Assembly: GCA_902493985.1 (NCBI GenBank)
Contig: CABURR010000001.1
Coordinates: 1-64,000 of the forward strand
Source: an uncultured Collinsella sp.
GTDB taxonomy: Bacteria; Actinomycetota; Coriobacteriia; Coriobacteriales; Coriobacteriaceae
Direction: 5' to 3'
DNA length: 64,000 nucleotides
Made by a program: the position numbers and the translations under genes. The notes under the pieces are model-generated. The model worked only from the letters and a program-made list of their open reading frames with translations. It was not told the origin of the DNA and ran no database searches. Of this stretch, positions 1-9,673 are shown piece by piece (the first letter of the stretch is position 1; each line of letters opens with the position of its first letter).

Positions 1-824
1 TAGGCCTTCGCGGCCTCCTCCAGCTCCGCGGTCGTGATCCAGCCGTTCTCCCAGGCGATCTCCTCGGGGACCGAGACCGGCAGGTCCTGGGAGTGCTCCA
101 CGGCGCGGACGAACTCCGCGGCCTCGTGCAGGCTCTCCATGGTGCCGGTGTCCAGCCACGCGTAGCCGCGGCCCAGGGTCACCACGGACAGCGTCCCCTC
201 CTCCAGGTACATCCGGTTGAGGTCGGTGATCTCCAGCTCGCCGCGGGCGGAGGGCTCCACCCCGTGCGCCTTGGCGGCGACGTCGCCCGGGTAGAAGTAC
301 AGGCCGGTGACGGCGTAGGAGCTCTTGGGGCGCTCGGGCTTCTCCTCGATGGAGACGGCCCTGCCCTCGCCGTCGAACTCCACGACGCCGAAGCGCTCGG
401 GGTCGTCCACGTGGTAGCCGAAGACCGTGGCGCGGCCCGACTCGGCGTTCTGGACGGCGCGCGTCAGGTGGCGCGACAGGCCGTTGCCGTAGAAGATGTT
501 GTCGCCGAGCACGAGCGCGCACGGCTCGCCGGCGATGAAGTCCTCGCCGATGGTGAAGGCCTGCGCCAGGCCGTCGGGGCTCGGCTGCTCGGCGTAGGAG
601 AGGTTCACGCCGTAGCGCGAGCCGTCCCCGAGCAGGCGCTCGAAGTTGGGGAGGTCGGTCGGCGTGGAGATGACCAGGATGTCCCGGATGCCCGTCAGCA
701 TGAGGGTGCTAAGCGGGTAGTAGATCATGGGCTTGTCGTAGACCGGCAGCAGCTGCTTGGAGGTCACGAGCGTGAGCGGGTACAGGCGCGTGCCGGACCC
801 GCCGGCGAGGATAATGCCTTTCAT
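1..824 (-). CDS. rmlA: Glucose-1-phosphate thymidylyltransferase, 3' end cut by window edge
   Basis: The protein starts [18 protein letters not shown], the nucleotide-binding signature of RmlA/RfbA, and later has LGDNIFYG. About 274 codons are visible; the family is near 290, so only the last few codons lie beyond base 1 and no stop is seen. RmlA joins dTTP and glucose-1-phosphate to make dTDP-glucose, the first step to dTDP-L-rhamnose. It starts 3 bases after the stop of the glycosyltransferase upstream, with AAAGG as ribosome site, so it is the fourth gene of the operon led by loaP. The family call is firm; that the sugar made is rhamnose is inferred, as rmlBCD are not in view. Confidence 0.93.
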   Translation of the reverse strand, partial: MKGIILAGGSGTRLYPLTLVTSKQLLPVYDKPMIYYPLSTLMLTGIRDILVISTPTDLPNFERLLGDGSRYGVNLSYAEQPSPDGLAQAFTIGEDFIAGEPCALVLGDNIFYGNGLSRHLTRAVQNAESGRATVFGYHVDDPERFGVVEFDGEGRAVSIEEKPERPKSSYAVTGLYFYPGDVAAKAHGVEPSARGELEITDLNRMYLEEGTLSVVTLGRGYAWLDTGTMESLHEAAEFVRAVEHSQDLPVSVPEEIAWENGWITTAELEEAAKA

Positions 825-827
825 TAG

Positions 828-1697
828 CTATAACCTTTCATTTCTTGCTGCCCTGCGGCCAGCGCGATTTCCGAGAAGGCGGGCGCAGCAGTCGACTCCG
901 AAAGCAACGAACTCGCCAAGACTTCCCTCTCGTAGAAGTTGCAACGAAACCATCTTGGCGAGCCGGCCTCCTTCACCAATCTCACTTGTATGCATGAGTT
1001 CGTCTGCATGCGTTTCGAGAAAGAAGCCGACAGCGCGGTTGCGGGCAAACTGTTGGGATGGCGTCAAGTTATGCGAGTGATAAACCTCTGCACGCGGCTC
1101 GTAAGCCACCTTCAACCCTGAAGCGATAAACCTTGCCGCCATGAGCATGTCCTCGTTAGTGTTAACGTGCTCAAATCCGCCGCATTCGAGATATGCAGTT
1201 CGTCGATAGGCAGAACAGGCATCAGATGCAAAGAACGTCTTAATACCGAGTTTCTCGAGATCATATTTGGAACGAACGGATGGCCAGTCGGGATAGTTAA
1301 AACCACGCACCAGCTGTTCAAAACGTCGGGCATCCGCCTTAGGCAGCTGCCTGCCGCTTACGAGAGCAATATCGGAATCATCAATCATGGGAGCAACAAG
1401 CCGCTCCAGGTAATCATCAGAAACGGGCACAGCATCTTGGGTAAGGAAGCATACAAAGTCACCCCTGGACTCCCTTAGCGCCATGTCTCTTGTGGTGCCG
1501 TGGTTGAAATCCTGGCGATCAATCTTCAGCAGGCGGACTCTTTTGTGCTGCCGGACCAGCTCTATAGTTTTATCTTCCGAAGCGGAATCAACGATCAGGA
1601 TATCAACCGGCTGAATAGACTGATGTTCGAGGGCAATTAAAAGCCTATCGATTTCATGCTCAGCATTAAGAGTCGGAATGATGACGGAGATGTCCAT
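828..1697 (-). CDS. Family 2 glycosyltransferase, rhamnosyltransferase-like
   Basis: A 289-residue GT-A fold protein. It opens with ISVIIPTLNAEHEIDRLL and IVDSASEDKT, the nucleotide-sugar site of GT2 enzymes, followed by the HGTTRDMA and FLTQDAVP segments typical of rhamnosyltransferases (the DA in place of a DxD motif). No membrane segment is evident, so it probably acts at the inner face of the membrane on a lipid-linked sugar. Its ATG directly follows the TAG of the sugar-phosphate transferase, and rmlA follows, which supports rhamnose as donor. Donor and acceptor are inferred from context only. Confidence 0.85.
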   Translation of the reverse strand: MDISVIIPTLNAEHEIDRLLIALEHQSIQPVDILIVDSASEDKTIELVRQHKRVRLLKIDRQDFNHGTTRDMALRESRGDFVCFLTQDAVPVSDDYLERLVAPMIDDSDIALVSGRQLPKADARRFEQLVRGFNYPDWPSVRSKYDLEKLGIKTFFASDACSAYRRTAYLECGGFEHVNTNEDMLMAARFIASGLKVAYEPRAEVYHSHNLTPSQQFARNRAVGFFLETHADELMHTSEIGEGGRLAKMVSLQLLREGSLGEFVAFGVDCCARLLGNRAGRRAARNERL

Positions 1698-2450
1698 CTA
1701 TCGCCCCGTCCTCTCTTTACCGAACATAGCGCCGAAAGTGCCGGTAAAGCACTTCCAGTCCATACGGAAGCAGCGATTCCGAACGTAGCGAAGCTCAATC
1801 TTTTGACGCAAACCACTCTCAAACGTCGCCTCGTTACGATCGGTCGCTTGCCAAAGTCCAGTAATTCCAGGCTGGACAGAGAGCAACTCGACTTTTTCTT
1901 CATCCGTAAAATGCTGCTCAAGCTCATCCCGTGTTATGGGGCGAGGCCCAATAACAGACAAGTCTCCGTTCAAGACATTGATAAACTGAGGCATCTCGTC
2001 GATAGAGCATTTACGAATGAACTGACCAATCTTGGTAATACGAGGGTCATCATCAACTTTACGTTCGACTTCCCACTGATGTAGCTGCTCAGGGCTCAAA
2101 TACTTCTGCACATCACCCGCATCGGCGACCATGCTACGAAGCTTGAAGATCTTAATGGTCTTTCCACCCTTGCCGACGCGCTCTTGCGTATACATAGGAC
2201 TGCCAGGTGATTCAAGGCTAATGAGCGCGCACACGATGGCGATGGGGATAAGCAGCAGTACGCTCATCAAAAGACTGAATACAAGGTCAAACAGCCTCTT
2301 AATAAAGCGGTAGCCAAGCGTACCGCTCGGCTTAATCTGATCGAAAGCCAGTGCATCCCCCATTGATGCACAGCTCTCTGTCATTTCCTTAGCAGTCACA
2401 GTCAAACGTACGTCCCTGTTCCCCAGGGATCCCCCAATCGGTAAATTCAA
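1698..2450 (-). CDS. Undecaprenyl-phosphate sugar-1-phosphate transferase
   Basis: Bacterial sugar transferase of the WbaP/EpsL type (PF02397 family). A membrane segment near residues 55-75 (LVFSLLMSVLLLIPIAIVCA) is followed by QERVGKGGKTIKIFKLRSM, then SIDEMPQFINVLNGDLSVIG with PRP, the catalytic core. It loads the first sugar phosphate onto undecaprenyl phosphate and so starts the repeat unit of the polysaccharide. The start is unclear: the longest frame opens with TTG at 2450 without a good ribosome site. TTG at 2405, seven bases after AGGGA, or ATG at 2384 are alternatives. It shares its frame with loaP, separated by the loaP stop. Confidence 0.88.
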   Translation of the reverse strand: MNLPIGGSLGNRDVRLTVTAKEMTESCASMGDALAFDQIKPSGTLGYRFIKRLFDLVFSLLMSVLLLIPIAIVCALISLESPGSPMYTQERVGKGGKTIKIFKLRSMVADAGDVQKYLSPEQLHQWEVERKVDDDPRITKIGQFIRKCSIDEMPQFINVLNGDLSVIGPRPITRDELEQHFTDEEKVELLSVQPGITGLWQATDRNEATFESGLRQKIELRYVRNRCFRMDWKCFTGTFGAMFGKERTGR

Positions 2451-2483
2451 AAATGCGAACGAATAGCTGGTGCAACGTCTCCC

Positions 2484-3074
2484 TTACGTTTTGATAGGAA
2501 CGTCGAGCGGAAGCACTTCCCTGAAGCTGGAATCGCCTTCGCCTACGTCCACTAGGCACCAGCGCTTGCGACGGTCGATCTTGTGCACGCGGGCCTCTTG
2601 CCCCACCAAGGGACCCTGCTCTATGTGCAACACGCCGTCTTCTATGCGCGCGACGCTGTTGCGCACCACGCCGTCATCGTCCAGAACGCTGCGATACCAA
2701 TCCTGCGCATCGTCCGGCATGGGCATGTACGCCCGCTCCCTACTGCCGGAGATGCGACAGCCAAAGCTCAACTGGGCCAGGGCCCTATCGAGCGCGGCGG
2801 CATCGTGCGTGGCGACGAAGAAGTATTCCTTGTACATGGGTTTGGTTTGGAGCGACCAGGCGCCGTCCTGCTTAAACCAGAACTCCTTTTGCATCACAAA
2901 AGCGTCCTGCATCAACTCGTGCGGGATAATTCGACGGACCTTTTCACAGGTCTCGCGCTCTTTTCCATTGGGGGTGTGAACCAGATACCAGCGGACGCGG
3001 CCGTGCTGGCTGTTGGTGGTGGCGCCGTTAAAAGCGCCCGGCAGCTGCTCTTGGCGCCGTGCCGTCTGTTCCAT
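2484..3074 (-). CDS. loaP: LoaP-type NusG paralogue, transcription antiterminator
   Basis: 196 residues. An N-terminal NGN domain begins at WYLVHTPNGKERETCEKVRR, and a C-terminal KOW-like stretch follows, with EQGPLVGQEARVHKIDRRKR. This is the arrangement of LoaP, the specialised NusG paralogue that lets RNA polymerase read long polysaccharide or polyketide operons in Firmicutes and Actinobacteria. It is the first gene of the operon, with the sugar transferase, GT2 and rmlA behind it, the usual LoaP position. The ATG is preceded by AGAGGGGG. Housekeeping NusG is not in the window. Family membership is well supported; the specific targets are inferred. Confidence 0.85.
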   Translation of the reverse strand: MEQTARRQEQLPGAFNGATTNSQHGRVRWYLVHTPNGKERETCEKVRRIIPHELMQDAFVMQKEFWFKQDGAWSLQTKPMYKEYFFVATHDAAALDRALAQLSFGCRISGSRERAYMPMPDDAQDWYRSVLDDDGVVRNSVARIEDGVLHIEQGPLVGQEARVHKIDRRKRWCLVDVGEGDSSFREVLPLDVPIKT

Positions 3075-3095
3075 GTTCTCGCCCCCTCTTTTGGC

Positions 3096-3112
3096 TTTGC
3101 GATGTGCGCAAA
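3096..3112 (-). promoter_or_regulatory. Small hairpin in loaP leader
   Basis: TTTGCG-CACAT-CGCAAA on the transcribed (minus) strand, a 6-bp stem with a 5-base loop, about 20 bases upstream of the loaP start. LoaP proteins are known to act through a hairpin in the 5' leader RNA. This is the only compact hairpin I see in this leader, so it is a candidate, not a proven site. Confidence 0.35.
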
Positions 3113-3165
3113 TGCAAGGGCGTTTAGAACAGGCTTCTCGCTCGCAGCTAGGCGCAGTCGCAAAA

Positions 3166-3287
3166 GTACAGGTTTTTGTATCTTTCGACAGACGACATTA
3201 TACGAGCAATTAATCAGCGTTTGCCCAGATTACGCAAAATGTACTGCTAGTAGGTACATCTACATACCCCTCTACAAAAACCTGTAC
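3166..3287. repeat. 15-bp perfect inverted repeat bounding a 92-bp promoter segment
   Basis: GTACAGGTTTTTGTA at 3166-3180 and its exact reverse complement at 3273-3287. Similarity goes on outward (CGCAAAA before one copy, CACAAAAAG before the other, read in the same sense). The enclosed 92 bases hold a TATAAT box facing loaP and a short inner palindrome, ATGTAC/GTACAT (3239-3244 and 3254-3259). The layout is that of an invertible promoter ahead of a surface polysaccharide operon. No recombinase is seen in the window. Confidence 0.8.
3197..3225 (-). promoter_or_regulatory. Putative promoter of the loaP polysaccharide operon
   Basis: Minus-strand TATAAT at 3197-3202. The 17-base-spaced -35 position (3220-3225) reads GGCAAA, a poor match, so an activator may be needed; the inner palindrome at 3239-3259 sits near -50 to -60. 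Transcription would start near 3190 and run through one arm of the inverted repeat into loaP. Confidence 0.45.
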
Positions 3288-3299
3288 CTTTTTGTGCAA

Positions 3300-3385
3300 C
3301 AAAAAAAGCCGCTCAACCAGCGGCTTGTCTTATTTTGGTAAGAAAAAAGGCGACCGCCCTTTGTGGACGGTCGCCTTTGTTAATT
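3300..3385 (-). terminator. Two tandem Rho-independent terminators after thrS
   Basis: On the minus strand AAAGGCGACCGTCC-ACAAAG-GGCGGTCGCCTTTTTT (3348-3380 region) is a strong stem ending in a T run. About 20 bases further on AAGCCGCTGG-TTGA-GCGGCTTTTTTT is a second one. Both read in the direction of thrS and insulate the loaP promoter from it. Confidence 0.85.
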
Positions 3386-3400
3386 GTTGTGCAGCTTGCC

Positions 3401-5164
<1,764 letters not shown>

Positions 5165-5234
5165 GGGTATGTTTTCTCCTCTCGGATGCCTGATGCAAGT
5201 GCGTGCGATGCGCTCGGCGTTTTTGACTTGCATC

Positions 5235-5262
5235 ATTATAGGCAGGTTGCCTTGGTATACAA
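5235..5262 (-). promoter_or_regulatory. Promoter of thrS
   Basis: Minus-strand TTGTAT (5257-5262), 16 bases, then TATAAT (5235-5240), about 70 bases upstream of the thrS start. A GC-rich palindrome (5269-5297, GCCCGCCG...CGGCGGGC) lies just upstream and may end transcripts of the preceding gene, although its T tract is weak. Confidence 0.55.
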
Positions 5263-5384
5263 GCGCCCGCCGCACCTTAATGGCACGGCGGGCGATTTTC
5301 TACGCATGCTTCATCGTGTGGGGCGGGTTGCGCGCGTGGTTTGCGGCGTGCCCGTGGCTTGCGGCCGGCCCTGCGATGGATGCG

Positions 5385-5816
5385 TTACTGGATGCGAGTT
5401 CGGCAGTAGGGGCAGACCTTCCAGTGCGCATCGAGCGGGCGATGGCAGCTGGGGCAGACGTTGCGAACCTGGGTATCGCACACCGGGCAGACGACGAAGT
5501 CCTTCTCGATGGGCGCGCCGCACTGCGGGCAGGTGCCGTACTGGGCAAGCTGGCGCTCGCGCAGGGCCATGTCCAGCTCCTGCTCCTCGCGGTCGGATGC
5601 GTAGGAGTGCGGGCGCAGAACCAGGTAGGCGATGAGGCCCACAAACGGGATGAGTGCGATGATGCCCCATGCCACGTAGGCGCTGGCGCCGCGGCGGCGA
5701 GCGTCGATAAACACATAGACGACCGACAGCACATACAGGGCGATGATGAAGCCGACGAAGGCATAGATGACGCCCATAAGCTGCGGCGACATGAGCTCGG
5801 AGATGTACTTGGACAT
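5385..5816 (-). CDS. Membrane protein with double zinc ribbon
   Basis: 143 residues from ATG 5816, with GAAAGG upstream (a longer frame reaches 5861). Two hydrophobic segments (LMGVIYAFVGFIIALYVLSV and VAWGIIALIPFVGLIAYLVL) are followed by two CxxC pairs, CPQC...CPVC and CPSC...CPYC, which form a double zinc ribbon at the C-terminus. This matches the phospholipase D-nuclease N-terminal-like membrane part fused to a zinc ribbon that is common in Actinobacteria. Its function is unknown. It stands alone between thrS and the repeat-rich gap that follows. Confidence 0.8.
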   Translation of the reverse strand: MSKYISELMSPQLMGVIYAFVGFIIALYVLSVVYVFIDARRRGASAYVAWGIIALIPFVGLIAYLVLRPHSYASDREEQELDMALRERQLAQYGTCPQCGAPIEKDFVVCPVCDTQVRNVCPSCHRPLDAHWKVCPYCRTRIQ

Positions 5817-5911
5817 TACGGATACCTTTCGGGATATTAACAGTCCGGTCAAGTTTACCACGGGGTTTGTTTATATGGGACCACGGCTGGGTACGGGGCT
5901 GGCGCGGACAC

Positions 5912-5976
5912 AAACATCTCAATCTGTAACAGGTGGGAGCGGAATCCGGTCCTACCTGTTACAGAACGAGACAAAC
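5912..5976. repeat. Palindromic intergenic unit, family 2, copy 1
   Basis: Arms AATCTGTAACAGGT and ACCTGTTACAGAACGAGAC surround a 19-base centre; the unit starts with AAAC and ends with CAAAC. It is the partner of the next unit, 16 bases away, with the same outer arms but a different inner part. Confidence 0.8.
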
Positions 5977-5992
5977 GGAGGGGCCGCCTGGC

Positions 5993-6057
5993 AAACGTCT
6001 CGATCTGTAACAACTGGGACCAAATTTCCCCTCTTACTGTTACAGATCGAGACAAAC
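5993..6057. repeat. Palindromic intergenic unit, family 2, copy 2
   Basis: Arms GTCTCGATCTGTAACA and TGTTACAGATCGAGAC are perfect 16-base complements around a variable centre. Copy 1 has mismatches in this arm (ATCTCAATC against GAACGAGAC), so this copy is the better preserved. Confidence 0.82.
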
Positions 6058-6190
6058 CTCTGACACCAGGGGCGGCAGACGAGGTCGCCGATGGTCCTGT
6101 GTCTCCCCTCGTCTGCCGTTGGCGGGTGTTGCGGGGCTGTTCGCCGCATTGCCGCCGCACTGGGGGCGTACAGACCGTAGGATGGTTTTA

Positions 6191-6205
6191 TTGACGGCCT
6201 GTCAA
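6191..6205. promoter_or_regulatory. Candidate operator before the glp-type operon
   Basis: TTGAC-GGCCT-GTCAA, a perfect 5-bp dyad, ends 17 bases upstream of the GTG start. It could be a repressor site or overlap a -35 element. Only position and symmetry support this. Confidence 0.3.
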
Positions 6206-6222
6206 CTTGTCTGGGAGGCACT

Positions 6223-7677
6223 GTGGCAGAAACGTTTGATATCGCGATTGTGGGCGCGGGCATTACCGGCTGCGCCATCGCGCGGCAGCTCGCGAGGTTT
6301 GACCTTTCCATTTGCGTGGTCGAGGCGGCTAACGATATTGCGCTGGGCGCGTCGAAGGCTAACGGCGGCCTGGTGCATGCCGGCTACGATCCGACACCGG
6401 GCACGGTTAAGGCGCAGGTCAACGCCCGTGGCTGCGAGTTGTACGGTACGTGGGCGCAGGAGCTGGACTTTCTGTTCTGCCGCACCGGGTCGATGGTGTT
6501 GGGCTTCAACGACGAGGACCGTGCGCAACTGGAGCAGCTGCGTAGCAATGGCCTTGCCAACGGCGTGCCCGAGCTGTCGATCGTCGGACCCGACCGCATC
6601 CATGAACTTGAGCCGCGCGCCAGTGCCGATGCGACGTGCGCGTTGTGGTGCCCCCCGACTGGGTTTGTCGACCCGTTTGAGGTTGCCATCGCCGCGCTGG
6701 AAAACGCCGTCGCCAACGGGGCGACGTTTATGCGGTCCGCTACGGTGGAAGCGATTGAAGTCGCGAGCTCGGGCGACGACGCGCGCTTTACGCTGGCGAC
6801 CCCCGCTGGCAACGTGCGCTGCCGCTACCTGATCAACGCCGCGGGCAACGGCGTCGCGGACATCTCGCACATGGCCGGCGCTGAGGAGTTCCAGATGGTC
6901 TGGCGTCAGGGCAACATCGTGGTGCTGGACAAAGAGCCGCGCACGCTCATGCCGCTCTACCCCGTGCCGACGCCGGTGTCGAAGGGCGTTATCGTCACGG
7001 GTACCGTACACGGCAACACCGTGATCACCGCGACCGCCGCCGTGCGCGAGCCGGGCGACACGCAGACTTATGCGAGCGATGTGAACGCGCTGCTGACGGG
7101 AGCGCGCAAGCTGGTTCCCGATCTGGACACGCGCCGCGTAGTGCGCGCGTTTGCCGGCGGGCGTCCGGTCATTCAGGGGACGAACGACTTTTTTATTGGG
7201 CAGTCGGCCGTGGTGCCGGGGCTGTTTCAGGCGGCGGGCATACAATCGCCAGGCGTGGCGAGCGCGCCGGCCATTGCCGAGCGCATGGAACACGTGATGC
7301 GCGAGGCGGGCGTTGCTTTGCGCGAGCGGGACGATTGGGACCCGATACGCCGCGCGCCGGACGATTTTGACCGCGCGCCGCTTGCACGCAAGCAAGAGCT
7401 CATTGAGTCCGACCCCGCGTGGGGGCAGATTGTCTGCCGCTGCGAGACGGTGCCCGAGGCCGAGATCGTGGCCGCGATCCGACGCCGCCCGGGTGCGGTT
7501 TCGGTCGAAGGCGTCAAGCGCCGCTGTCGTGCCGGAATGGGTCGGTGCCAGAGCGGCTTTTGCCAGAGCCGCGTGGTAGCGATCCTGGCGCGCGAGCTGG
7601 GCTGCGACCCCAGCGAGGTGCTATTGGAGGATACCGGATCTTGGCTGGTAGAGGGACCGCTGAAGGGGGTGCGCTAG
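6223..7677 (+). CDS. GlpA-like FAD-dependent glycerol-3-phosphate dehydrogenase
   Basis: 484 residues from GTG 6223, five bases after GGGAGG. The N-terminal Rossmann motif is IAIVGAGITGCAIARQL, followed by a DAO-type FAD domain. From about residue 405 there is a BFD-like [2Fe-2S] domain, with CRCE and CRAGMGRCQSGFC. The three-gene set of this enzyme, an FAD/NAD oxidoreductase and a DUF1667 protein is found in glycerol loci of anaerobes such as Thermotoga (TM1432-1434). The likely role is oxidation of glycerol-3-phosphate to dihydroxyacetone phosphate without a membrane quinone enzyme. Related 2-hydroxyacid oxidases share the fold, so the substrate is inferred. No glpK or glpF is in the window. 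Confidence 0.85.
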   Translation: MAETFDIAIVGAGITGCAIARQLARFDLSICVVEAANDIALGASKANGGLVHAGYDPTPGTVKAQVNARGCELYGTWAQELDFLFCRTGSMVLGFNDEDRAQLEQLRSNGLANGVPELSIVGPDRIHELEPRASADATCALWCPPTGFVDPFEVAIAALENAVANGATFMRSATVEAIEVASSGDDARFTLATPAGNVRCRYLINAAGNGVADISHMAGAEEFQMVWRQGNIVVLDKEPRTLMPLYPVPTPVSKGVIVTGTVHGNTVITATAAVREPGDTQTYASDVNALLTGARKLVPDLDTRRVVRAFAGGRPVIQGTNDFFIGQSAVVPGLFQAAGIQSPGVASAPAIAERMEHVMREAGVALRERDDWDPIRRAPDDFDRAPLARKQELIESDPAWGQIVCRCETVPEAEIVAAIRRRPGAVSVEGVKRRCRAGMGRCQSGFCQSRVVAILARELGCDPSEVLLEDTGSWLVEGPLKGVR

Positions 7678-7678
7678 G

Positions 7679-9031
7679 ATGGCGACGCTTGATATGCGCG
7701 ACGGACGCGCGGAGGCCGGAGCTGTAGCGTCGGTGTCGACGCAGGCGTTCGACGTGGTCGTTATCGGCGGCGGACCTGCTGGCATGGCGGCCGCGCTTGC
7801 CGCGCATAAGGCCGGCGCGCACGTGGCCATCGTGGAGCGCGAGCAGCATCTGGGCGGAATCCTCCGCCAGTGCATCCACCCCGGTTTTGGCCTTTCGCAC
7901 TTTAAGCAGGAACTCACCGGTCCCGAGTACGCCCAACGCTTTATCGACCAGGTGCGCGCGACCGACATTGCGCTGTTCCTGGGCAGCATGGTGATTGGGA
8001 TCGATTCGAGCGAGGGCGCGGAAGCCGCCGCGGTCCATACCGTCACGCTCATGAGCCCCGCCGGCATGCTGCAGCTCACCGGACGCGCGGTCGTCCTTGC
8101 CATGGGCTGCCGTGAGCGCACCCGCAGCGAGATCAAGATACCCGGCAGCCGACCCGCCGGCGTGTTTACGGCGGGCCTAGCGCAGCGATACATCAATATC
8201 GAAAACCTTAAGCCCGGCTCGCGCGCTGTCATTTTGGGCTCGGGCGACATCGGGCTTATCATGGCACGCCGCTGCACGCTCGAGGGAATTTCCGTCGAGG
8301 GCGTATACGAGCTCATGCCGTACGCCAACGGCCTGCGCCGCAATGTGAAGAATTGCTTGGACGATTTTGGCATTCCGCTGCATCTGTCCACCACGGTCAC
8401 GCGCGTGATTGGGCACGACCGCGTGGAAGCCGTCGAGGTGAGCCAAGTCGACGAGCGCCTGGCGCCCATTCCGGGGACCGAGCGCATTGTTCCGTGCGAC
8501 ACGCTACTGCTTTCGGTGGGCTTGATTCCCGAGAATGAGCTTTCGGTTGCCGCGGGCGTAGAGCTTGACCCACGCACGCGCGGCGCCGTGGTGGACCAGA
8601 GCCTGCAGGCAAGCGTGCCGGGCATCTTTGCCTGCGGCAACGTGCTGCACGTACACGACCTGGCCGACAACGTAACAACCGAGTCCGAGAGGGCTGGCGC
8701 AGCTGCGGCGGCGTACGCGCTGGGGACCGGCGCGGGCGCCGTTCCGGACTGCGAGCTCACCGTCTCCCCTGCCGGCATTGCGGGATACGCGCTGCCGGGA
8801 CGCATTACGGCCGTGGCGCTCACCAAGCTCAACTTCCGCGTACGCCGGCCAGTCGATGCCGCCTGCGTGCGTATTCTGGCAGGCGACGAGGAACTGTTCG
8901 CAGGCAAGGTCCGTGCATTTAAGCCGAGCGTCATGGAAAGCTTCCCGCTGCCGGCGAAGGTGATTCAGCGCGCACTCGACCTAGGTGCTAGAGAGATTAT
9001 TCTGTCTGTCGATCCCATTGAGGAGGCATAG
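7679..9031 (+). CDS. FAD/NAD(P)-dependent oxidoreductase of the GlpA-like complex
   Basis: 450 residues, starting one base after the previous stop (TAG-G-ATG). The first FAD dinucleotide motif is VVVIGGGPAGMAAALAA near residue 24, and the second, NAD-binding, is AVILGSGDIGLIMARR near residue 185. IFACGNVLHVHDLADNV is the C-terminal FAD contact. RQCIHPGFGL contains a cysteine where related enzymes have a redox-active site. It probably passes electrons from the GlpA-like partner to NAD(P) or another carrier. The tight coupling on both sides shows one complex or pathway. Confidence 0.85.
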   Translation: MATLDMRDGRAEAGAVASVSTQAFDVVVIGGGPAGMAAALAAHKAGAHVAIVEREQHLGGILRQCIHPGFGLSHFKQELTGPEYAQRFIDQVRATDIALFLGSMVIGIDSSEGAEAAAVHTVTLMSPAGMLQLTGRAVVLAMGCRERTRSEIKIPGSRPAGVFTAGLAQRYINIENLKPGSRAVILGSGDIGLIMARRCTLEGISVEGVYELMPYANGLRRNVKNCLDDFGIPLHLSTTVTRVIGHDRVEAVEVSQVDERLAPIPGTERIVPCDTLLLSVGLIPENELSVAAGVELDPRTRGAVVDQSLQASVPGIFACGNVLHVHDLADNVTTESERAGAAAAAYALGTGAGAVPDCELTVSPAGIAGYALPGRITAVALTKLNFRVRRPVDAACVRILAGDEELFAGKVRAFKPSVMESFPLPAKVIQRALDLGAREIILSVDPIEEA

Positions 9032-9034
9032 CTC

Positions 9035-9433
9035 ATGAGCACGAATGCGACCGAGACGATGCAGTTCAACTGCACCACCTGCCCATCCGAATGCCTCCTG
9101 ACCGTAGAGGTAGAGCGTGACGCAGACGGCGCCGTGGTAGAAGTGCGCTCCGTAACCGGCAACAACTGCCCACGCGGCGATAAGTTCGCGCATCAGGAGC
9201 TCACCTGCCCCATGCGCGTACTCACGACGACCGTGGCCGTCTCCGGCGGCGGCGAAGCCCTGCTCCCCGTGCGCACATCCGAAGCCATCCCGCCAGAACT
9301 CCACACCCAAGCCATGAACTTCATCCGAGGCCTAGTCGTCAACGCCCCCATCCGCATGGGCGACGTCGTGCTAGAGAACCTCCTAGACACCAACATCAAC
9401 CTAATCGCCAGCATGGACATCAACCGAGCCTAA
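9035..9433 (+). CDS. DUF1667 protein, third gene of the GlpA-like operon
   Basis: 132 residues. The N-terminal half has CTTCPSECLLTVEV and NNCPRGDKFAHQELTCPMR, that is four cysteines able to hold a metal or iron-sulfur centre, as in DUF1667. The C-terminal half, with HTQAMNFIRG and the VVNAPIRMGDVV segment, resembles the end of NAD-dependent oxidoreductase partners. It begins 3 bases after the oxidoreductase stop, with GAGGAG upstream. Its biochemical role is unknown; it is nearly always next to the two enzymes above. Confidence 0.88.
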   Translation: MSTNATETMQFNCTTCPSECLLTVEVERDADGAVVEVRSVTGNNCPRGDKFAHQELTCPMRVLTTTVAVSGGGEALLPVRTSEAIPPELHTQAMNFIRGLVVNAPIRMGDVVLENLLDTNINLIASMDINRA

Positions 9434-9493
9434 GTAGCTAATTAGGGACGGGGCTCTTTTAGCTACCCCGCCATCCACCCCGCCCTCCTCAGC

Positions 9494-9560
9494 AGTTGCG
9501 GTGAAATACGGACTGTTTTATGGCTTCAGGCCGCTAAACAGTCCGTATTTCACCGCAACT
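9494..9560. repeat. Palindromic repeat family 1, copy a
   Basis: GTTGCGGTGAAATACGGACT and its exact complement AGTCCGTATTTCACCGCAAC enclose a variable loop of about 25 bases. Flanks are CCTC on the left and ATGAGG on the right, so the symmetry goes beyond the core. No T run follows, so it is not a standard terminator. Confidence 0.9.
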
Positions 9561-9591
9561 TATGAGGGTGCGCATGGGATGCAAAGGAGTG

Positions 9592-9640
9592 TCCCAAGGT
9601 GCCGGCATAAAAGGAACGTCCCTATGTGCCGGGCTTGGGA
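9592..9640. repeat. Imperfect inverted repeat before the peptidase gene
   Basis: TCCCAAGGTGCCGGCATA and TATGTGCCGGGCTTGGGA form a long but imperfect stem around AAAGGAACGTCCC, ending about 33 bases before the peptidase start. It could fold in the leader RNA. Confidence 0.5.
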
Positions 9641-9673
9641 TACCATGGTGGCAGCCTAGCGAAAGGATGTTTC

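Larger units (their letters stand above)
5817..6222. other. Intergenic region with two tandem palindromic units
   Basis: About 400 bases between divergent genes, with no credible ORF. It holds the two palindromes at 5912-5976 and 5993-6057 and a possible operator at 6191-6205. The start of the plus-strand glp-type operon is expected near its right end, but I see no convincing -35/-10 pair. Confidence 0.7.

Noticed and set aside
9494..9560. Family 1 palindromes as ordinary Rho-independent terminators
   Set aside because: No T run follows on either strand, several sit next to a separate terminator, and some lie away from gene ends.
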